Below are positions 33,279-42,518 of a DNA stretch of 42,574 bases, one piece after another (positions within the stretch are counted from its first letter, which is position 1; each line of letters opens with the position of its first letter). Below the pieces are notes generated by a model. That model had not been told where the DNA came from and did no database searches. It saw only the letters and a list, made by a program, of their open reading frames with translations. The DNA lies in contig CAKNJL010000010.1 of NCBI GenBank assembly GCA_930982035.1, positions 1 to 42,574 of the forward strand, written 5' to 3'. The DNA comes from an uncultured Clostridium sp. GTDB taxonomy: Bacteria; Bacillota; Clostridia; TANB77; CAG-508. The translations under genes and the position numbers were made by a program.

Positions 33279-35027
33279 TTAGATTAGCGAATTCCTCCTC
33301 CGGCCTCCTCCACCGCCGAAGGAACCGCCTCCGCCTCCACCTGACGAAAATCCTCCTCCGCCTGATGAATAGCTTCTTGCTCTAGATTCTGCACTCATTG
33401 CTGCATTAATTGCACGTGTAGAATATAAATTTATCGCAATTATATTATCATATGAGTTAAAATTAGATTGCTCTATCATTTCAGGATATACTTCTTTAAA
33501 TTCTTTTGCTACCTCTTTTGCTATTCCCATTATTTGAGCATATATCAAATATTCTTCAAATAATGTTACTTCTATTGCTTGTCTTTCGCCTATAAGAGTA
33601 TATTCTTTTAAATATTTTCTCAATCCTGCTAACTGCATTGTTTCTTCCTTTAGCTGTGGAGTAGCTACATAAACCTTATTCTTAAAAATTTTTCCTCTTG
33701 TTTCAACTACAAGTAATCCCTCTTCTTCTAAGATTTTTCTTTGCTGAATTAGGCTACTATTAATCCACATCAATATTCTAGAATAATGTCTTCTACACCA
33801 TTTTTTAAATTCTTTGTCTTCTAGAACTCCATTTTTGCTAGCTTCATACATCATATTATATAGTGCTCTTTCTCTTTCATTAGTAAAGACTGTCTCTGTA
33901 TTCATTTCTTTTAAATATATTACTATGTTGTTTCTTTTTAAAATTCCATTTGTTTCTTTATTTTCTACCCTAATGATAGAATCTTTTAGCCATTTTAAAA
34001 TGATTGCACCTATTAAATCTGTTTGACTTTTTGTTAATCCATAATTGTATGATATATTATATGCTCTAAAAATATCTCCATTACATGGTATGTCTCTATA
34101 ATATTGTAAATCTGGCGGTATCTTTTTTCCTAATTCTCCAAAATCAACTGTCCCAATGTCTTCATCAGTTATTATTGACGTTGTTTCATAAGTGCCTACA
34201 ATCATTCTTCTTAAAGACGATATGAATATTATAGAAAATGATACAACTATCACTCCACCTATTAATATTCCTATAGAATCTAGAGATGATCCTTTATTAT
34301 ATTTTGTAGAACCTTCTTCTGCCATTTCATAATAATAATTAAAATCATGATTTAAAGAATTTGATGTATTAAAAGTATTATTTGGAAATTTGACTAATAT
34401 CGTCATATATTCATTTTTTGCTAAACTTCCGTCTGATTGCATTTCTATGTATCCATCATAAACATATGCTGTTCCCCCATAATTACCATATCCCCATACA
34501 TCAACAGAATTTGGTATATTAAAATCTGTATGTATTTTTATATATACATTTCCTATTGTATTAGAGAAATCATATGGTATTAATGTCCAATAAATCATTT
34601 GTGAGTCTTTTAGCTCAGCTACAAAATTAGTTATTGTATATTTGACTTGATATGTATGTGAGTCATAAGAACTGACTCCCCAACATAACTCTACTCCATT
34701 TGTTATTTTATTTATTCCACATTTATACGCTTTTTCCGAAAATGTTTTAGAAGAATCCCAAGAGTTTAAAGTTTGATATGTTCTTCCATTTTCACTTACA
34801 GTTAGATTCTCTATTTTTGATTTTCCTAAATTATAGTATGGATGATATATTTCTGTTCCACTATTTATTTTACATTTCCATGTTTCTGTGACTGTAGCAT
34901 TTCCATTAGTATCAACATATATATCCATTGATATTTTATCGATTGAATTTGCTTTTACATTTTTGCAAAAACTAAATATTAATAAACAAAATATAAAAAT
35001 AAATAATATTTTTAATGTTTTTTTCAT
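33279..35027 (-). CDS. DUF2207 membrane protein with Gly-rich tail, CGG codon near the end
   Basis: An N-terminal signal segment (ILFIFIFCLLIFSFC), an extracytoplasmic beta-domain (about 28-230), one transmembrane helix (IGILIGGVIVVSFSIIFISS), then a cytosolic part and a Gly/Ser tail is the layout of DUF2207 proteins. Function is unknown. In the tail the zero frame reads GGC CGG AGG AGG AAT and ends RRRNSLI at 33279. Skipping the C gives GGGGGGIR and a stop at 33284, which suits the poly-Gly end better. ATG 35027 follows GGGGGAATTACAT. This is the weakest of the five CGG cases because both ends are possible. Confidence 0.8.
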   Translation of the reverse strand: MKKTLKILFIFIFCLLIFSFCKNVKANSIDKISMDIYVDTNGNATVTETWKCKINSGTEIYHPYYNLGKSKIENLTVSENGRTYQTLNSWDSSKTFSEKAYKCGINKITNGVELCWGVSSYDSHTYQVKYTITNFVAELKDSQMIYWTLIPYDFSNTIGNVYIKIHTDFNIPNSVDVWGYGNYGGTAYVYDGYIEMQSDGSLAKNEYMTILVKFPNNTFNTSNSLNHDFNYYYEMAEEGSTKYNKGSSLDSIGILIGGVIVVSFSIIFISSLRRMIVGTYETTSIITDEDIGTVDFGELGKKIPPDLQYYRDIPCNGDIFRAYNISYNYGLTKSQTDLIGAIILKWLKDSIIRVENKETNGILKRNNIVIYLKEMNTETVFTNERERALYNMMYEASKNGVLEDKEFKKWCRRHYSRILMWINSSLIQQRKILEEEGLLVVETRGKIFKNKVYVATPQLKEETMQLAGLRKYLKEYTLIGERQAIEVTLFEEYLIYAQIMGIAKEVAKEFKEVYPEMIEQSNFNSYDNIIAINLYSTRAINAAMSAESRARSYSSGGGGFSSGGGGGGSFGGGGGRRRNSLI

Positions 35028-35461
35028 ATGTAATTCCCCCTTTTATTTTCATTTTTATTATTTCATAATTGGATGTTTTTTTCAATAGATTTAGTAATAT
35101 AACTTTTATAATTGTGATCTTACAATTTGTGCTTTTTATTGGATATTTTTATTTATATTAAATTTTGATTACATATATTACAGTAAAAAATTGCTTTTTT
35201 TAGATTTTATTACTTAACTATGAATTATAATAATTCATATATTAATACTTTTAATAAAATTTATATATTAATATTTCATAAAATTATTTAAGATTTTCTA
35301 ATCATTCTACAATCACATTCAAAATTTAATCAATATTAATATATATACATTCTTATTAAAAGTATTTAAGCTATAAATTGTAACAGCTATAACTAATAAT
35401 TAAGAAAAATAATCAAAAAGTATTGTAAAATAGGAAAAAAAACGTTATAATAATTTTGTAT
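35028..35461. other. AT-rich intergenic stretch before tRNA-Arg
   Basis: No gene is supportable. Repeated TAATATTAAT-like text occurs. GAAAAAAAACGTTATAATAATT at the right end has a TATAAT suitable as -10 of tRNA-Arg. Confidence 0.5.
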
Positions 35462-35538
<77 letters not shown>

Positions 35539-35540
35539 AA

Positions 35541-35571
35541 AAAGAGAGTTTTTAAAAGACTCTCTTTTTAC
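35541..35571 (+). terminator. Terminator of tRNA-Arg
   Basis: AAAGAGAGT pairs with ACTCTCTTT around a short loop, followed by TTA; starts 3 bases after CCA. Confidence 0.8.
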
Positions 35572-35737
35572 TTTGCAACTTTCTATGTATTAATTTTATC
35601 ACCTTTGAACATTTTAAATTTTTTGCTTATATGTTAAAAATTTCTACTATTGCATTACTTTTTATTTGTTGTTAAATCCATAATTAATATCAATTTTATA
35701 TACCTTATAGAAAATTTTCGCAAGTAATTTCATTATA

Positions 35738-35899
35738 AGAACAAATCAGAAAGCCTTAAAATTTATATTAATTTTATCCTTCCTCGTTGGCTTTCCGTAA
35801 ATTTGTTCTGCGCCAATTTTACGTAAGTCAAAATTGTGTGCAACCGTTGGAGCGAAGCGACTTTTATACAATAGGAAAGTATCACTTTCCTATTGTATA
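35738..35899. repeat. Covarying hairpin repeat, copy D
   Basis: AGAACAAAT (35738) pairs with ATTTGTTCT; inside it AGAAAGCC pairs with GGCTTTCC, where copy C has AGAAATCC/GGATTTCC, a compensatory T-A to G-C change. A middle stem CCAATTTTACGTAAGTCAAA (to ATTG) and a long end hairpin TATACAATAGGAAAGT / ACTTTCCTATTGTATA (35865-35899) follow. Confidence 0.8.
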
Positions 35900-36130
35900 A
35901 AAAAATCCTATAAACTTCTTTTGCATCTTAATAATAACTATTACTAGTTATCTTTTTACAGAAAATTTGTCAAAAAATTAATTGACAGTAAATATAATCT
36001 TTAATGTAGTATTGATAGTTATAATGTAGAAAAATATAAAAATTTACCTACATTAACTTGACACATACTAAAATAAAGACTCTACTAACAGTCGATTGCC
36101 AAAAACACAATAAAATGATAGTATAAGTTT

Positions 36131-36217
36131 AAAATTTGTTCTGTGCCAAATTCCTGTAAGAAATTTGTGTGCAACTAATTTTTTATATTAGGAAGTCAGT
36201 ATGACTTTCCTAATATA
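36131..36217. repeat. Covarying hairpin repeat, copy E (partial)
   Basis: Begins within the family's middle part: AAAATTTGTTCTGTGCCAAA, a stem AAATT / AATTT, TTGTGTGCAAC, then an end hairpin TATATTAGGAAGTC / GACTTTCCTAATATA (36184-36217). The left outer arm is missing or changed. It lies about 60 bases before the XRE-BNR gene. The rest of 35572-36276 holds no gene. Confidence 0.65.
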
Positions 36218-36276
36218 GAACGAGATAATGAAAAGTATTAAGAAATGCTTTTATCTATATGAATAGGAGGATAAAA

Positions 36277-38166
36277 ATGGATAACGAAAAATTTGGAAAG
36301 TTCATACAAAAATTAAGAAAAGAAAAAAATATGACCCAAAAACAGTTAGGAGAAAAATTGAACATTACAGATAAAGCTATTTCAAAATGGGAACGTGGTT
36401 TAAGTTTCCCTGACATTTCAATGTTAAATTCAATAGCTGAAACATTTGATATTACTGTTACAGAATTATTAAATTGTGAAATTGGAGTTAAGAATGAAAT
36501 TGATGTAGAAAAAGCTATACAAGAAGCTGTAGAAAAGATAACAAAATCTCAAGAAAAGAAAAAAAATAAATTGAAAAAACTAAAAAAGGTTAGCTCTATT
36601 ATTTCTGTAATAATTTTTATTTGTTGCCTTATAACACAATTAGTATATTTATTTGTATTAAAACCACGTAATTATGAATATGTATTAGATATTTTATCTT
36701 ACATTATAAATGAGTTAATCATAATATCTGCAACTTTAATTTCAATTTTAATAATAAAAAAGAGTAAGATAAAAAATATAATTACATATATTCTATTTGC
36801 CATATTAACAATCATAAATCTTGTATTTATGTTTAATACAGGTTTAAACAATAAATGTATTCTTAGTTTTTCTAGCAATTTCTCTAATGGATTGGTTTTA
36901 AAACAAAATAAAGAAACAGGTTTAACAACTTTATATAATAATCCAAAAGTATTTTTATTTGCTACACCAAAAGAAGAATTGCCACAAACAATAGAAGCTT
37001 CTATTAAACATCAATGGATAACTAAAGATACTTGTAGTTTAACATACAAAGATAAAAATAATATTACAAGAGAATTTGTAGTAACATATGGAAGTAGAGA
37101 AGGTCAATCTTCTTATTATCATATAGCTTCATCATTTCTTGGTACATGGAACCAGTCCGAATCAACTGAAGGTCCTAGCAAAATATACGTAGATTCAAAG
37201 GGTATTACAATATGTGAAGATGATAAAAATATATTATTTGAATATGATGACTGTATTCAATATGGAATTACCACTTTGGTTTTATATAAAAATGATATTC
37301 CTAAATATGTTCTTTCAATGAATGATGATTGCATTATAGATGATGAAACTAATTTGATAAAAAATGGAGGAACTATTGCACTTTGCGAAGTATCAATGCA
37401 AAAAACAATTGTTAAACAATTCAAGTGTGCTACATTTAAAAATGATAATGATTTAAAAAATTATAAATTAGTAAATGTACAGGCTAATGATTATGTTATA
37501 CAAAATGGAATTCTTTACATAAGCTATGATGGAAATGAAGTTGTAGAAGTTCCAGGCGATTTTTCTAATATGGAAGATTCTTATACTGATTATAATTATC
37601 AAATTTCAAACCAAAAAACAGTATTTTTCTATACTTCTGATAATAAAAGATATTTAGTATATTGTGACAACATGTCAAATATTTGGAATACTGTGGAAAT
37701 TGATAATAATTCTTCAATACAAAATATTCATTTTATTAATAAAGATGTTGGATTTATGTTTGAAATTGAGGATACTGCAATGGGGATTGCTTTTGGAAAT
37801 ATTAGTAAAAGTACAGATGGGGGTCGAAATTGGGTTCAAATAAGTCACGGCATTATGCAAGGAGATAAAGAAATATTTAAAACTTCTAGTCAAATTAAAT
37901 TTATAGATGAAAACACTGGCTTCTTGACTATGCCTGCAACTTCAGGAGAATCTTGTGAATTATATATGACAAGTGATTCTGGTAAAACATTTTCAAAATT
38001 AGATATTATTCAAAGTGATATTTATGATTATTATAATTTGCCAGTAGAAGAAAATGGAAAATTATATTTAGAAATTTCTCAAGGTTCTGATGGAGATTAC
38101 AATGGTAATGATTCACAAAATTATATCTCAGAAGATAATGGCGTTACTTGGAATTTGTATAAATGA
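36277..38166 (+). CDS. XRE HTH - membrane - BNR-repeat protein
   Basis: Residues 5-65 form an XRE domain (KNMTQKQLGEKLNITDKAIS, KWERGLSFPDISML). A Lys-rich linker leads to three hydrophobic helices (about 105-125, 140-160, 170-190). The remaining 430 residues are predicted outside the cell and end with BNR/Asp-box motifs: SKSTDGGRNWVQIS, TSDSGKTFSKLD and SEDNGVTWNLYK, as in beta-propellers. It may be a one-component transmembrane regulator sensing an outside ligand. ATG 36277 follows AGGAGGATAAAA; an ATG at 36259 is less likely. Ends in a strong terminator. Confidence 0.8.
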   Translation: MDNEKFGKFIQKLRKEKNMTQKQLGEKLNITDKAISKWERGLSFPDISMLNSIAETFDITVTELLNCEIGVKNEIDVEKAIQEAVEKITKSQEKKKNKLKKLKKVSSIISVIIFICCLITQLVYLFVLKPRNYEYVLDILSYIINELIIISATLISILIIKKSKIKNIITYILFAILTIINLVFMFNTGLNNKCILSFSSNFSNGLVLKQNKETGLTTLYNNPKVFLFATPKEELPQTIEASIKHQWITKDTCSLTYKDKNNITREFVVTYGSREGQSSYYHIASSFLGTWNQSESTEGPSKIYVDSKGITICEDDKNILFEYDDCIQYGITTLVLYKNDIPKYVLSMNDDCIIDDETNLIKNGGTIALCEVSMQKTIVKQFKCATFKNDNDLKNYKLVNVQANDYVIQNGILYISYDGNEVVEVPGDFSNMEDSYTDYNYQISNQKTVFFYTSDNKRYLVYCDNMSNIWNTVEIDNNSSIQNIHFINKDVGFMFEIEDTAMGIAFGNISKSTDGGRNWVQISHGIMQGDKEIFKTSSQIKFIDENTGFLTMPATSGESCELYMTSDSGKTFSKLDIIQSDIYDYYNLPVEENGKLYLEISQGSDGDYNGNDSQNYISEDNGVTWNLYK

Positions 38167-38167
38167 C

Positions 38168-38202
38168 AAAATTAGCATGCGTTATGTTCGCATGCTAATT
38201 TT
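38168..38202. terminator. Bidirectional terminator
   Basis: AAAATTAGCATGCG / CGCATGCTAATTTT is a perfect 14-base stem with a 7-base loop between the convergent XRE-BNR and deaminase genes. Confidence 0.85.
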
Positions 38203-38211
38203 CTTGTATAA

Positions 38212-40746
38212 TTATAAATCGATTTTTTTGTAAACATTTTTTTCTTCTATTTCTGGAACATCTTTTAAAATTTTATCTACAATATCTTCTTTTAATTTAA
38301 AAGGTGTAACATATCCCTCTAAAGTATTAGCCTTGTCATGTAATAATGCATTTTCATCATTAACATATATTTTTGATTTTCCTTTTCCGTTTTTTGCTTC
38401 TTGTACCAAATTTGAAACTGGAGAATTTCCATCAAATGCAACTACTACAGAGCTTCTTCTTTCAAATATTTCGTAATTAAAACTTTTGTATATTCCTGAA
38501 TCCTCGTTTTCCGTAGATATCCTTACTGCATTTATTCCTTTATTGTTCAAAAGTTGCTCTCCAACTTCTTCTGTAATCATTTTTGGTACAATAGCATCTA
38601 TTTCAAACTTTTTATTTAATTTTTTAGATATATCTAATATTGCCTTTTCATATCCTTGCATTTTATGTCCAATTACAAAATAAGCTTTTTCATTATTTAC
38701 TCTTTTTATTAATTCTGTTAATAATTTTACTCCCTCTTCTGTTAATTCTGTTTCACGACCTTGAGCATTAAAACTTCCTCCTGCTATTACTATAGGCAAT
38801 TTATCTGTTGGTAACTCTTTTATTTTTTCTCCTAAGGTTTTCTTTGAAGAAACTGCTACTCTAAGTCTTAAATTCATTCCTTTTTTCTTGCCTTCTTCTT
38901 CATTTTTCTTTTCTTCTTCTAATATTGCCTCTTCTAAAGTTCTTCCATTTAAAAATTCTTCAAATTTTTTGCTTTTCTCTTCAAAATATTTTTCACGTTG
39001 TATCATTATTTCTTCTTCTACTTTTCTCATCTTAGCAAAATCAGAATCATCTAAATTTAATAAATTTTGGAGTGCTAGTTGTTCATCAATTGTATCTACA
39101 CCATAAAATCCACATCCATCTGTTCCTTGTACACATTTTATATCATTTTTTAAATATGTTTTTATAGGATGTTTACTAATATCACTCAAATTATTTAGTC
39201 TAACATTAGATGTTAATTGAAATTCTATAACAGCTCCTGTTTCTTGGATTTTTTTGATTAAATGTTTTCCTTTTTCAGATGTTAAACTTGGTGTATATAA
39301 TCCATGACCTAATCTAATATTAGGCATACTTTCTCCTGGTTTTAAAGCATTTTTTATACAATCTAATGATTTTTCTACATTGTCTCTTAAGCTATCATTT
39401 TCACCTGCATGTATTTTTATTGTAAATTGCGGATCCTCTTCTTTAATATATCTTACTATCTCTGTTATTACTGGCTGTAATTCACTTATATCATTTATCT
39501 CTTCTCCTATGAAGTCACTTCCAACAACATATGGACTTTTTGCAACAGCTTTCATTACATCAATACTTTCCCTTAAATAATTAGGACTTGTTTTTTCGTC
39601 TTTTATTATTGTTAATGGTATTCTTCTTATACCTACCATTAACCTAATTTTTACACCAGTTTCCTTTTCTATTTTAGGCATAACTTCATGAACTTGCTCT
39701 AATAATCTTATTGCTGGAGAACCTTTTTTAGTTAAATTTGTATCTGAAATTTCTGTATATTTAATTCCTTGTTTTTGATATTCTCTACCAATCCATAATA
39801 ATTTATCTTGGAAAAAAGTATTATTTTCATATGGACTACCTTTTTCTTTGTCTTTTAGCATTTGTTTTACCATGTTTTTTATATCATTTTCTGGAATATT
39901 ATCAATTTTATCTTCTTCTAATTTTATTAAATCTTCTAAATATTCAACACCTCTACAAAAAACATATCTATATATATATAATTTTTCTAGGTTTGTAAAA
40001 ACTGCTTGTCCATCTTTTAAAATAGCCAAACTGATTCTTATTTTTGAAATATTATATTCTGCATTTTCTAGGTTATTTAAAATAAAATCTGCAAAGTTAA
40101 TAAATGTGTTATCATCTATTTTTCTTGTTAAATATTTTCCAGTTAATTCAGAATCTTTAAATTGTTCTTCTACTTTTTCTCTTTGCTTCATTATTTTCTC
40201 TTCTTGCTCTTTTGTCATTTTTAAATTTAATTTTTTAATATAATATAACGGATATCTGATTTGACGACTTATTCCTAAAGCTATTAAACAATCTGGTGTT
40301 AAATTTGCATTCATGTGTGTATGTAAATCTGTTCTAAATTTTGATTTCTTTAAAATATATGATTTTACAATTGTTTTTTCTATTGGTAAGTTATAATGTT
40401 TTGTTTGAGACATTAAAGTTTTTGTTATAGCAGGTATTTGGGCTTTTAATTCAACTTTTCCGTTTTCAAATATATTTGCAATTTTAAAGCCTCCTAGTCT
40501 AAAAATATAAACTATTTCATTATCACCATTAATACTTGCTGGTATTACACCTTTTATTATTTTCATGTCATTTTCGTTCTTTACTGTTTCTACATTACAT
40601 ATTCGTGCTAGATTAGTTATTAAATTTCCTGTATTGTGGTTTGGAGTTTCTAAAATATATGTTACTTCATCTTCGCTTGTTTTAAATATTTTTACTATTA
40701 TATCTTTTTCCTTATCTAAATAAAACTTACTTAATAAATTTTCCAT
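38212..40746 (-). CDS. Adenosine-deaminase-like protein with extra C-terminal nucleotide-binding-like domain
   Basis: After about 130 residues of unknown N-terminal sequence, the amidohydrolase fold shows DLHTHMNANLTPDCL (metal HxH), then FTIKIHAGEN, FQLTSNVRLNNL and VQGTDGCGFYGV, all adenosine/AMP deaminase signatures with the catalytic Glu and Asp. A helical insert lies between. The last 190 residues, beginning LPIVIAGGSFNAQGRETELT and including RRSSVVVAFDGNSPVSNLVQ, look like a Rossmann-type SLOG/LOG-like domain, which is unusual for a deaminase. The start is ATG 40746 after ATGGAGGAAAAA. A canonical promoter precedes it. The substrate is probably adenosine, AMP or a related nucleotide; the fusion hints at a signalling or NAD-related role. 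Confidence 0.75.
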   Translation of the reverse strand: MENLLSKFYLDKEKDIIVKIFKTSEDEVTYILETPNHNTGNLITNLARICNVETVKNENDMKIIKGVIPASINGDNEIVYIFRLGGFKIANIFENGKVELKAQIPAITKTLMSQTKHYNLPIEKTIVKSYILKKSKFRTDLHTHMNANLTPDCLIALGISRQIRYPLYYIKKLNLKMTKEQEEKIMKQREKVEEQFKDSELTGKYLTRKIDDNTFINFADFILNNLENAEYNISKIRISLAILKDGQAVFTNLEKLYIYRYVFCRGVEYLEDLIKLEEDKIDNIPENDIKNMVKQMLKDKEKGSPYENNTFFQDKLLWIGREYQKQGIKYTEISDTNLTKKGSPAIRLLEQVHEVMPKIEKETGVKIRLMVGIRRIPLTIIKDEKTSPNYLRESIDVMKAVAKSPYVVGSDFIGEEINDISELQPVITEIVRYIKEEDPQFTIKIHAGENDSLRDNVEKSLDCIKNALKPGESMPNIRLGHGLYTPSLTSEKGKHLIKKIQETGAVIEFQLTSNVRLNNLSDISKHPIKTYLKNDIKCVQGTDGCGFYGVDTIDEQLALQNLLNLDDSDFAKMRKVEEEIMIQREKYFEEKSKKFEEFLNGRTLEEAILEEEKKNEEEGKKKGMNLRLRVAVSSKKTLGEKIKELPTDKLPIVIAGGSFNAQGRETELTEEGVKLLTELIKRVNNEKAYFVIGHKMQGYEKAILDISKKLNKKFEIDAIVPKMITEEVGEQLLNNKGINAVRISTENEDSGIYKSFNYEIFERRSSVVVAFDGNSPVSNLVQEAKNGKGKSKIYVNDENALLHDKANTLEGYVTPFKLKEDIVDKILKDVPEIEEKNVYKKIDL

Positions 40747-40780
40747 TTTTTCCTCCATTCACTTTCCAATATTAAACAAT

Positions 40781-40809
40781 ATTATATCATATATATAAAA
40801 AAAGTTCAA
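40781..40809 (-). promoter_or_regulatory. Promoter of the deaminase-like gene
   Basis: On the minus strand TTGAAC, a 17-base T/A spacer and TATAAT, ending about 35 bases before the ATG. It lies between the two deaminase genes, so the ADA-like gene can be expressed on its own. Confidence 0.7.
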
Positions 40810-40825
40810 CACTTATGTCAACTTT

Positions 40826-41287
40826 TTAATAAATTATACCTTCATTTTCTACATATTTTTTAAATGTTTCTAAACATTCATCTCTATTAATTGGCTTTAA
40901 AGTAATTAAATCTTTATTATTTCCCTTCAAATATTCGTAAATAGCATCATCTCTAAAACCAATTTCTCCTGCATCTTTTCTTGTACATCCATAATATACT
41001 TCTTTGATATTAGACCAAATTATTGCTGATAAACACATAGGACAAGGTTCACATGATGTATATAAAATATAATCTGATAAATCGTACTTTTTTAATTTTT
41101 CACATGCTCTTCTTATTGCAACTATTTCAGCATGTGCTGTAGGATCATTATTTGCAAAAACTTTATTGTTTCCAGTTGAAATTACGTTTCCATCCAAATC
41201 TATAATAACTGCTCCAAAAGGTCCTCCCTCTTTCTTTTCCATTCCTTTTTCTGCATTTAATTTAGCTATTTCCATATATTTATCCAT
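40826..41287 (-). CDS. guaD: Nucleoside/guanine deaminase (CDA fold)
   Basis: Zinc-binding HAEIVAIRRA (His and proton-shuttle Glu) and TSCEPCPMCLSAI are complete. GGPFGAVIIDLDGNVI, NNDPTAHAE and the C-terminal GEIGFRDDAIYEYL (compare AAEAGFDDSFIY in Bacillus GuaD) favour guanine deaminase over the tRNA enzyme TadA. It converts guanine to xanthine in purine salvage. ATG 41287 follows GGAGAGAGGAATTTCAA. It is upstream of the ADA-like gene in the same direction, a purine-related pair. Length 153 residues. Confidence 0.82.
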   Translation of the reverse strand: MDKYMEIAKLNAEKGMEKKEGGPFGAVIIDLDGNVISTGNNKVFANNDPTAHAEIVAIRRACEKLKKYDLSDYILYTSCEPCPMCLSAIIWSNIKEVYYGCTRKDAGEIGFRDDAIYEYLKGNNKDLITLKPINRDECLETFKKYVENEGIIY

Positions 41288-41459
41288 TTGAAATTCCTCT
41301 CTCCTTTATTCATTATTCAATTATTTTTATTTTAATACAAATTGTAAATTTAGTAAAGAATTTCACTATTAAAATGATTGACGTTATAATAAAATCTTTG
41401 ATTTTTTCTGATGTAATTATTTTTTTCTTTCAATCATATATTTTTATGAGGTGTTTTTA

Positions 41460-42518
41460 TTGATTATCAAAAATATACATATAAAATCTAAGCACATAAT
41501 ATTAATTTCAATTTTAACATTATTTATTTTTATAATTTCCACGCTTACATTTTATTACTCTAAAAATAAAATGATAGCTATAGCTACCAATTCAGATAAC
41601 GAAAATGACTTCATAAAATGGGTTGATTTTAACGTTACTAGTGAGGCTTTAAAATTAACCGCCGATTTAGATATTAAATCCCATAACAATAATGAAGAAA
41701 TACAATATAATTGGATTGAATTATTAGCATATTTAGCTTGCATATATGGAGGGAACTTCAAAAATTTTAATGAAAATGACTTAAATAAAATAGTAGAAAA
41801 CTTACAAAATGGAAAATCAATAGAAGATTTAACATCAACTTTAACTTTTTATGATTATTATTTTGAGGCCTATTCTGCTGTTCTAAGTGGATTTATTGGT
41901 AATTATTCTGTTGAAGTTTTAAATTCATACAATCAAAAAGTTTTTGAAGATAGATATGGGCTAAAAGCATTCCTCCCAATTGCTAAAAATTATTATTTTA
42001 CACATTATAAAGATTTTGGAAATTCTAGGTCATATGGTTTTAAAAGAACACATCTAGGGAATGACTTAATGGGAAGTATTGGTACACCAATTATAGCTGT
42101 TGAATCTGGAACTGTAGAACAACTTGGTTGGAATCAGTACGGTGGATGGCGTGTTGGTATTAGAAGCTTTGATCAAAAAAGATATTATTATTATGCTCAT
42201 TTGCGAAAAGATCATCCATATGCTGAAGGACTTGAGCTTGGTGATACTGTAAAGGCTGGTGATGTTATTGGATATTTAGGAATGACAGGATATAGTATAA
42301 AGGAAAATGTTAATAATATAAATGTCGCACATCTACATTTTGGAATGCAACTTATATTTGATGAATCACAAGTAGATAGTCCTAATGAAATTTGGATTGA
42401 TGTTTATGAAATTATTGAATTTTTAAAGAGTAATACTTCTGAAGTATATGTTTCTAATGAAGAAACTAAAGACTATTCTAGAAAATATGACTTTATGGAA
42501 AAATTTTTAATTGAATGA
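41460..42518 (+). CDS. Membrane-anchored M23 (LytM-type) peptidase
   Basis: The N-terminus has one transmembrane helix (IILISILTLFIFIISTLTFY). The catalytic domain carries RTHLGNDLMGSIGTPI (zinc His and Asp), VAHLHFGMQL (HxH) and YYYAHLRKD, so all zinc ligands are present; it cleaves peptidoglycan cross-bridges or stem peptides outside the cell. The middle (60-165) is helical and unknown. I prefer TTG 41460, six bases after GAGGTG; a GTG at 41451 lies inside that ribosome site. Length about 352 residues. Confidence 0.87.
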   Translation: MIIKNIHIKSKHIILISILTLFIFIISTLTFYYSKNKMIAIATNSDNENDFIKWVDFNVTSEALKLTADLDIKSHNNNEEIQYNWIELLAYLACIYGGNFKNFNENDLNKIVENLQNGKSIEDLTSTLTFYDYYFEAYSAVLSGFIGNYSVEVLNSYNQKVFEDRYGLKAFLPIAKNYYFTHYKDFGNSRSYGFKRTHLGNDLMGSIGTPIIAVESGTVEQLGWNQYGGWRVGIRSFDQKRYYYYAHLRKDHPYAEGLELGDTVKAGDVIGYLGMTGYSIKENVNNINVAHLHFGMQLIFDESQVDSPNEIWIDVYEIIEFLKSNTSEVYVSNEETKDYSRKYDFMEKFLIE

